DNA of 64,000 bases, taken from positions 496,001 to 560,000 of the forward strand of contig NZ_JAYMFF010000002.1 of NCBI RefSeq assembly GCF_035989245.1, read 5' to 3'. The translations under genes were made by a program, and so were the position numbers. Every line of letters starts with the position of its first letter. The stretch's first letter is position 1. The notes under the pieces are model-generated. The model saw only the letters and a list, made by a program, of their open reading frames with translations. It had not been told where the DNA came from and searched no databases. Shown here one piece after another: positions 59,301 to 64,000 of this stretch. Origin of the DNA: Adlercreutzia wanghongyangiae (GTDB lineage: Bacteria; Actinomycetota; Coriobacteriia; Coriobacteriales; Eggerthellaceae).

Positions 59301-62300
59301 ACATCGCCGTGGCTCTGGCCGAGATTAACGCGGCGGTGAAGGCGGGCAAGACGAGCGGCGTGGTGGCCAGCACCACCTATCCCAACATCTCGCTGGATTT
59401 GGGCACCGGCGGGGCCACGACGGCCATCCTTTCGGTGCGTGTGTCCAACGATGGCACGTCCTTCGATGCCGCCGGCAATCAGACCTTCGGCCTGTTGAAC
59501 AATGCTGCGGGCGTGCCCACCGCGTCGCCGCTGAAGATGGTGCGCCTGCGCTTCAACCGCGTGAACAGCTACGCCACCCTGGCCGACACGGCCAACCAGT
59601 ACGATGTGACGGCGGCCAACAAGGCGCCCGTGGTGTACCTGACCGGTCGCGCCGACAGCCATGCCACTAACGTGAGCACCAAGGCCCAGGGCTTCACCAC
59701 CACGCCGGCCTACGGTCCTGCCATGATGATCGGCTCGGGCAAGCGCGAGGAAACCTCGGGCAACACGAAGATCAACCGCCTGACCGACCAGATCACCATG
59801 ACCTTCGGCTCCTTCACCTCGGCCATCGACTACACCACCACCAAGCCCGCATCGTCGCGCCCCGACGAGGGCACGGTGAAGACGCTGACCAACGACGGCG
59901 TGGAAGTGGCGAACTACACCGAGGACGCGATCTACCACTTCAAGGTGAAGAACACGGGCCTCAACCGCTCCGACGACGCGGTGGTCACCGTGAACATGGA
60001 AGACCTGAGCGTGTATCTGGGCGATCCGGTGAACGACGTGCAGGGCTTCCTCACGAAGAAGGTGACGTTCAACGAGGGCCTGTTCGCCTTCGGCCAGACG
60101 GTGCGCGCCGACAACACCCCGGCTTCGCTGAAGAGCTCGCTGGTGGATGCCGTGTTCTACTTCCGCACCGTGCAGGATAACGGCGGCGCAAAGACGGCCC
60201 TGGCGGCCACGAACCGCCTGTACGGTCAGGGTGCGGCTGCCATCACCACTGATACTAACGGCGCCGTGGCCACCGATAACGGCGCGGGCTACCACGTGCG
60301 CCTGACCGCTGACGAGTTGGCGACGCTGCTGGACGAGGCCCAAGCGGCCGATCCCGCGGCCACGTCCTTCGACATCGACCTTGCTACCGATGCGCGTTTC
60401 GCCGCCTACACCGATTGCTACCTGGAGCGCATCGAGCTGCGTTACAGCGAGGTGGACCCGTCGCTGGATGCGGCGGCCCAAACCGTGGACATCGGCCTGA
60501 CCGGCACGGTGAACTGCTGGTACAAGAACGGCTGCCAGGAGCCGGCGAACTCCACGGCCCCCACCTATTCGAAGGTGTGCGCCACGGCCAAGCTGGTGCA
60601 GACCCAGAAGCTGGACAAGCAGGCCCAGAGCAGCGCCCGCACCGGTCACTTCAAGGTGTACTACCCGGCCATGGAACTGCACACCTTCGGCCAGTACGGC
60701 CCCACGTTCAACGCCTATATGAACCATGCCACCTACAGCACCAACGCGGCCAGCGACGGCACCGGCACCCGCACCAGCGTGCCCTACGACCGCGACTTCA
60801 AGCTGTGGGCGAATCTGACCAACGAGCGCGGCGTGTCCACCCTGGATATGGTGGACGTGACGGTGAACCTGCCTTTGGACTGGGAGTCGGTCGCCCAGGC
60901 GGACGGCTCCACGAAGAGCGACTACGTGGGCTTCCACACCACGAAGATGACAGTGAACGCCGAGTTGTTCGAAACCTTCAACCAGGGCTGCGTGGGCACG
61001 ATCGTGTTCACGGGCTATGGCGAGGGTGACGATGCCGAGAACAAGACGGTCACCTGGACCCTCAGCCCCGACGACGCCTACCAGAAGCTGGCCTCCACGC
61101 CGGCCACGGGCACCACTGCCACGCGTCTGCCCACCTTCTTCCGCGACGAGACGTGCCAGGAAACCCACAGCTTTGTCACGGCCACGCCCCAACCGGGTTC
61201 GGGTGACGGCGCGGGCGACGGCGACAGCACGGGCGGGGCCGCCGGCGACGGCGACAGCACGGGTGATGCCGCTGGTGACGGCGATGCGGAGGCCGACCCA
61301 GCCGCTGCGACGCCCACGGCCTGCGAGTACTACCTGAACGACGCGGGCGACTTGGTCATCACCGAGGAAATGCTGCGCGCCCACGGCATCGCGAACCTGA
61401 AGTCGGTGAAGCTGGTGGGCTGGGAGGATATGTCCCGCGACGATGCCGCCGGCGCCAACAACACCACGGCCGCGGCCACGGTCAGCTGGGACGCGGGCCA
61501 GAACATCGTGTTCGATGGCTACGCCGACCATAACTTCGATGCCGGCATCTATCTAGATGCCAAGACGGAGAACTTCCTACTGAAGCTGCGCGAGCCCTCG
61601 AAGCTGTTCATGGTGGGCAGCCCGGTGACGCGCATCGATCAGTCGTGGATCTATATGTCGAAGATGTACTTCGACACCATGAACCGCTCGGGCTTGTACG
61701 ACTCGAACGCCGGCAACACCACCGCGGCCCCCACCAACGGGCGTCGCTTCTCGCAGGCCACCTACGGCTCGTGGGACGATCACCACGAGGGCCACTACGG
61801 CTGGACCGATGGCGAGTACAACTTCGCCCTGGATGTGGGTTACAAGGCCCAGGTGTCGCTTTTGGCCGACTTCCGCCAGGTGAACAGCGCCTACAACCAG
61901 CAGGCACCGGAATGGGGATGCCACACCGAGCAGGGCCCCTGGACCGACTCCCACACCATGAAGGGCCGCAACCTTACCTGGGTGGGCCCGGAAACCTACA
62001 ACTCGGGCATGGTGGTGCATCTGACCCAGAAGGTGCCCTCGGGCTACTTCGATTCCTACTACCTGAAGATTCGCCGCGATGCTGCGTCCTATGTGGACCG
62101 CATCACCATCACCTACAGCGACGGCAAGAAGCTGGTGGTGGAAGGTGCCGACATCAAGGCGCTGCTGCAGGGCACCACGGCCGATGCCGACCAGGCCGGC
62201 GTGGGATCGACGGGCCAGTACTTCCGCCTGAACTTGCTGGCCACCACCGGCACGGGCGCCGCGCGCGAGCATGTGGCCAGCTTTGGTTCCGAGACCACCA

Positions 62301-64000
62301 ATGCGGGCAACGTGGATCGCTCCGACTACTACCGCGATCCGGTGGACGACTATTCCAACCAGTCGGTGACGGGGGCCAAGGACGGCGCGCCCGACTTCAC
62401 CGTTACGGAAATCGCCTACGACATTCGCATCAACCAGTACCAATACACCGACGGCTCGCTGGCCCAGAACACGAACCGCTATGTGGACGGCACCTATATC
62501 GAGAACGCGCAGGAAGGCTCGGTACTCGACCGTCCCGACTACGGCACCATCTACGGACTTTCCATGACCGGCTTCGATGTGGTGGACCGCATGGCCCTGG
62601 AAGTGAACGGCCGCATGTACACCGAGACGCCCAAGGCCGGCGTGGATTCCATTGTGGAAACCTCGCTGGAAGTGGGCGGCACGAACTCGGGCAATGTGCG
62701 CGCGGGGCATGCGGCCATGGTGCGTTGCGATACGCCGGAGAAGCAGAAGAACAACGCCTACCGCAGCGTGTGGTCGTATCAGGACTACCACCGCAACGGC
62801 GCCACGTGGTGCGGCCATCACGACTGCCCGGCCCGCATGCGCCACCTGCGCTCCCGCAATGTGGTGGTGGCGCTGACCGACGGCAACTACACCGAGAAGG
62901 GCATCACCTGGAACGATGTGGCCTACACGCAGCTGGGCGAATCCACTGAATCGCGCAACATGACGAGTCATGGCCTGTTCGGCGGCGACACGGCCTTCAA
63001 TATCGCCATGTACCGATACAATTTGTACCGTTGGGATACGGGTTGGGGCAACCCCAGCTATTCCAGCTCGGTGGGCAGCCGCCAGTACTACCCCAACGAC
63101 TGGGGCGCGAACTATGTGTCGTTTGCCGACAAGCTGATGATCGACGACGTGATGCCCTGGTGCCAGCCTGACGACGACCTGTCGTACTACGGCTTCCTTA
63201 CCATGGGTCTGAAGATTCAGGCCGGCGTGCTCGATCATCTGCGCACCTATAAGGATGCCTACATCAAGTTCACCACGAAGAAGTGGGGCTCCACCAAGGG
63301 CGTGGCCCCCTATACCTTCGATCCGGCTACCGAGCGCTATATCGACTCCAAGGGCGCGTGGGTGGATGCCGACGGCAATCTGCTGCGCACCGACGAGAAC
63401 GGCAATGGCGCTTTCAAGATTTACGGCGAGAGCACCAGCGCGGGCCGCACCTTCATCATGCGCCGCGACGGCATCTACGAAGTGAATGCGACGGGTGCGG
63501 AAACGCAAGTTTCCACCCAGGGTCTCGATTATGTGACGAGCGCCACGGGTGCCGGCCTGATCAAGTTCGAGCGCGACGGCGAGGAAACCCACGAGTACCT
63601 GCGCGACGGCAACCCCGCCGTGCTGAAGCTGAACGTGAACGAATTCATCGCCAGCTACACCATGGACTTGGGCCCCTACAGCGGCAACGGCGATATTACC
63701 GCCGAATCGAACGGCCAGTATGCGACGGTGGATCGCGACGATGCCACCGCGGTGGACGTGCGCGTGCTGGGCCGCCCCTATGTGTACAAGGACCAGAAGC
63801 GCCCGGGCACCAACACGGTGAGACCTGTGGACGACGCCCGCAACACGGCGCGCGTATGGTCGTATAACTTCAACGCCATGCCCAAGAGCGCCGACGACCG
63901 CACCTACGACGGCGCGAACGCCAAGAAGTCGCCGGCGTGGCGTGCCGGTTCCGGTTCCGGCTATACCCGCCAGCCCCAGGATACCGCCTACTACCTGGGC
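53339..64000 (+). CDS. Giant exported surface protein, 5' part (runs off the window)
   Basis: An unbroken frame of 3,554 codons from ATG 53339 (or 53342, better spaced from GGAG) to the last base, with no stop. A 40-residue hydrophilic head precedes a signal helix (WVRVLSVCLSLLLAVTMFDA, then VSYADE), like the long signals of large wall proteins. A module of about 580 residues appears twice: VPYLYIDD (about 207) / IPYLYFTD (about 793), and GGVLVLDVTDLSDEQIAAIN ... LGLSPLPY (about 494) / GGILIYDVSTMTDAEIASIN ... LGLTPLPY (about 1066). The rest is Thr/Asp/Gly-rich beta-type sequence with a Gly-Asp-Ser linker near residues 2617-2655. It is probably an adhesin; the anchor would lie beyond the window. 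Confidence 0.9.
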   Translation, partial: MMENNERKNQHETTVVPRGAVADTGAHWHTRVPASPAPVNSFSTKLWVRVLSVCLSLLLAVTMFDATALVSYADELADEEAPLAATGDAEAADKPDVAWASALQGAAPDAAALAALAPSGLMPAADVLPQVTADAVGVSEEERIDLSERVRPHLVASGAPYSASQGFFLKGARMQAAFELGNLSALLEGGFLAGTKAGDRFVLTMDVPYLYIDDAGNAATTYSQEEWKLRCALADQAAKALAGAEGAPDSEQAAREAAAEAAANPETTAQAPRVALFAEAIPEGWSLWQEHEGSYRALTDEDMQVGVSGRLVWRYDGNDGKLDAAAALPAFEVGLAGSVPAGTLVSIYYGYEMHSFTARTVEGEEAPAPQYGDVKRGAVGSYALTNEASEATASFAVTPLAAAMPRMAFGDGTGYLAHVVRYEVPATAPAATAIALGAAFPADYNGVGGVTDDVLKAFQADEGGNPIEAAAKAAADDADNAEEGDDPTFVGVPGKGGVLVLDVTDLSDEQIAAINPMKASSLAALGLSPLPYAVTDDGRIQLTRTGDDGHIEPGAVRQLYVAAPYAEAAIAFADEAAEQSAPVRAQFDVQLSAVGVGEPVVYAECVNTEASFAAAAMGDAFMTDEQQAAVQKPAETPALPGLNEVLDALTPAPDATEPAASETDEDAAADAPEVDVTVPDGYRNADNAPVQLLTVDAGISLFASQSRAAAVPFASQQYMLPSDYLDPNLHISGGTPVDGMVNANMIKTGEIIELTLQPNPTKKSGFLGKHESFQSVSGGMDQIKNAAVKFTLEIPYLYFTDTAVVTTTDEKTWRDAQTKYPKDKAIYENSLQRLALYPTTSIINTYDFSKDGGNTWLSSQEMQQYTTAGMSGTWTLRYRSTNTSKPYQLPKDPANEKFTVKFVGSVPDNTGATVKLGYSYNTYTDGSGVETRGAQDTVVAPGEERSEGASNVLEATFIQTNLKWTLANEAIVRNPVLWDHYNYTVWKVTVQNVSETRESEVDFMNYVFRFDAADGPTAGLRSNDTLTWKYDSDTGKDVKDPTAYKVNTNVAVSDSEAKYIGRPKEGGILIYDVSTMTDAEIASINVDDFSNVDELGLTPLPYGTGGRAGQITLDYTEADMPYGKHLISHDPKAVADIKGTDEEREEILASESDKLVLLIALPYTTNYTETEGDYANAKWEVLATANFGNRGYDKDSQSLDYQWMQTFTGQNAFNSNFTKPLYGATVDKVAVDPDTKQEKSVEVEAPLGRMVTYRIKNIKNTGNVPIYGEDQKDATTYGMTLADQLPKGFHLSGIDIRVQRSAYSQLTREVDNPSTEEGAPATITQTVADLSDWFDLAAGQEALGKTATMPVQFQVKDAAGNLSWRFFNVPLTTELSADGQYYTLHLGSNTSTANGIAEFLETQGIAAAPSRKYVGNTVKPTTEFTGLFRVLFRHVIPAGTYTNKAQMTGLTPFTVPVSIDVSGVMIESLSDGKKDWYDNRTGITFGERRYVAIDQTGEYRQGGESYTFTSEEATATFKPYVTKPLLTARPISMYDGSGGVDSNLEREGTWRNGAQTDAKVRPALVETDNAGWRFRIGNDSLSRMAPACFSVGPIPDGINTASIATVTTQGDNGTGTFVVPSKVPGAMQKTPYFVTDKIRLGGAFFGTYHPEVSPDTFGEPVTDEAGNVTGYTPDYAAQVSRVVLTYYKSASNDADFLPITKELYNNKSGAKLWELFKPEEVTDADGNKSLTGRYVLNVADLGLANDDDKIYVTNLQIYMTQFKGSKKIVPTDMNDATVEILGTSKEVGSLPLYAQWSTDYANPSGNNNIADVATLTSMYIPIQPTVSTSYGYVDAAGARQNKTAVPYRWGDLEDETAFFRYTLTNDSFYEISDFGLDLMVNGLSQETESVTDGGTTTTGHTLWRGFLTRNVEVPGFVYGNAPMYDASGNKLYNADGSEKLEPQKSWFYAYGELGRIDVLNEENTTATVMNGEPDGTATSKLAPDASYDIAVALAEINAAVKAGKTSGVVASTTYPNISLDLGTGGATTAILSVRVSNDGTSFDAAGNQTFGLLNNAAGVPTASPLKMVRLRFNRVNSYATLADTANQYDVTAANKAPVVYLTGRADSHATNVSTKAQGFTTTPAYGPAMMIGSGKREETSGNTKINRLTDQITMTFGSFTSAIDYTTTKPASSRPDEGTVKTLTNDGVEVANYTEDAIYHFKVKNTGLNRSDDAVVTVNMEDLSVYLGDPVNDVQGFLTKKVTFNEGLFAFGQTVRADNTPASLKSSLVDAVFYFRTVQDNGGAKTALAATNRLYGQGAAAITTDTNGAVATDNGAGYHVRLTADELATLLDEAQAADPAATSFDIDLATDARFAAYTDCYLERIELRYSEVDPSLDAAAQTVDIGLTGTVNCWYKNGCQEPANSTAPTYSKVCATAKLVQTQKLDKQAQSSARTGHFKVYYPAMELHTFGQYGPTFNAYMNHATYSTNAASDGTGTRTSVPYDRDFKLWANLTNERGVSTLDMVDVTVNLPLDWESVAQADGSTKSDYVGFHTTKMTVNAELFETFNQGCVGTIVFTGYGEGDDAENKTVTWTLSPDDAYQKLASTPATGTTATRLPTFFRDETCQETHSFVTATPQPGSGDGAGDGDSTGGAAGDGDSTGDAAGDGDAEADPAAATPTACEYYLNDAGDLVITEEMLRAHGIANLKSVKLVGWEDMSRDDAAGANNTTAAATVSWDAGQNIVFDGYADHNFDAGIYLDAKTENFLLKLREPSKLFMVGSPVTRIDQSWIYMSKMYFDTMNRSGLYDSNAGNTTAAPTNGRRFSQATYGSWDDHHEGHYGWTDGEYNFALDVGYKAQVSLLADFRQVNSAYNQQAPEWGCHTEQGPWTDSHTMKGRNLTWVGPETYNSGMVVHLTQKVPSGYFDSYYLKIRRDAASYVDRITITYSDGKKLVVEGADIKALLQGTTADADQAGVGSTGQYFRLNLLATTGTGAAREHVASFGSETTNAGNVDRSDYYRDPVDDYSNQSVTGAKDGAPDFTVTEIAYDIRINQYQYTDGSLAQNTNRYVDGTYIENAQEGSVLDRPDYGTIYGLSMTGFDVVDRMALEVNGRMYTETPKAGVDSIVETSLEVGGTNSGNVRAGHAAMVRCDTPEKQKNNAYRSVWSYQDYHRNGATWCGHHDCPARMRHLRSRNVVVALTDGNYTEKGITWNDVAYTQLGESTESRNMTSHGLFGGDTAFNIAMYRYNLYRWDTGWGNPSYSSSVGSRQYYPNDWGANYVSFADKLMIDDVMPWCQPDDDLSYYGFLTMGLKIQAGVLDHLRTYKDAYIKFTTKKWGSTKGVAPYTFDPATERYIDSKGAWVDADGNLLRTDENGNGAFKIYGESTSAGRTFIMRRDGIYEVNATGAETQVSTQGLDYVTSATGAGLIKFERDGEETHEYLRDGNPAVLKLNVNEFIASYTMDLGPYSGNGDITAESNGQYATVDRDDATAVDVRVLGRPYVYKDQKRPGTNTVRPVDDARNTARVWSYNFNAMPKSADDRTYDGANAKKSPAWRAGSGSGYTRQPQDTAYYLG

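Overview
The window (about 64 kb, high GC) reads as a chromosome segment of a gut actinobacterium of the class Coriobacteriia, most likely the family Eggerthellaceae. The signs are three LuxR-type regulators with a large multi-pass membrane domain, two Tat-exported FAD-dependent fumarate-reductase-like flavoproteins, a DMSO-reductase-family operon with a TorD chaperone, and sortase-type surface proteins. This placement is inferred from gene content and style; no 16S gene is present.

Layout. 1-13.9 kb is a housekeeping block for translation and isoprenoid/lipid synthesis: frr (3' part), uppS, cdsA, dxr, then rseP, ispG, proS. It is interrupted twice, by a 3.8-kb sortase-anchored VaFE/Cna-B-type surface protein on the opposite strand and by a low-GC lipoprotein gene. 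14-21.7 kb holds an AlbA_2/GHKL regulator, three membrane-linked XRE regulators (one translationally coupled to a DUF4097-like envelope protein), a phasin-like protein, and the rlmB-yacP RNA pair. 21.8-25.2 kb is a LuxR/flavoprotein module bracketed by imperfect direct copies of a terminator plus the end of htrA, which looks like an insertion. 25.2-35 kb holds htrA, a VWA-MoxR pair facing a leucine-rich-repeat protein across a 151-bp low-GC element with perfect 21-bp inverted ends, an AAA ATPase and a GNAT enzyme. 35-42.8 kb is a respiratory module: torD, a LuxR regulator, and dmsA-dmsB-dmsC plus a second dmsC-like anchor. 42.9-47.1 kb has a Fic protein, a RelB-like/PIN toxin-antitoxin pair with a palindromic operator, a small phosphoesterase, an Mrp-type Fe-S carrier and tRNA-Ala(GGC). 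47.1-50.5 kb is a third LuxR/reductase module. 51.3-52.7 kb is a PrsA-like foldase lipoprotein. From 53.3 kb to the end runs one reading frame of at least 3,554 codons encoding a giant exported surface protein that is still open at the window edge.

How it fits together. Three regulator/oxidoreductase modules suggest anaerobic respiration with several alternative organic or S/N-oxide acceptors, each module with its own membrane-embedded regulator. Tat signals, TorD, HtrA and PrsA supply export and folding. The giant protein and the anchored adhesin face the host or other cells. Repeats are unusually informative here: a 139-bp structured intergenic element present twice, a palindromic GTAGGGGCGGGC-type element present once between genes and once inside a LuxR reading frame, the 151-bp inverted-repeat element, and a 20-bp tandem array.
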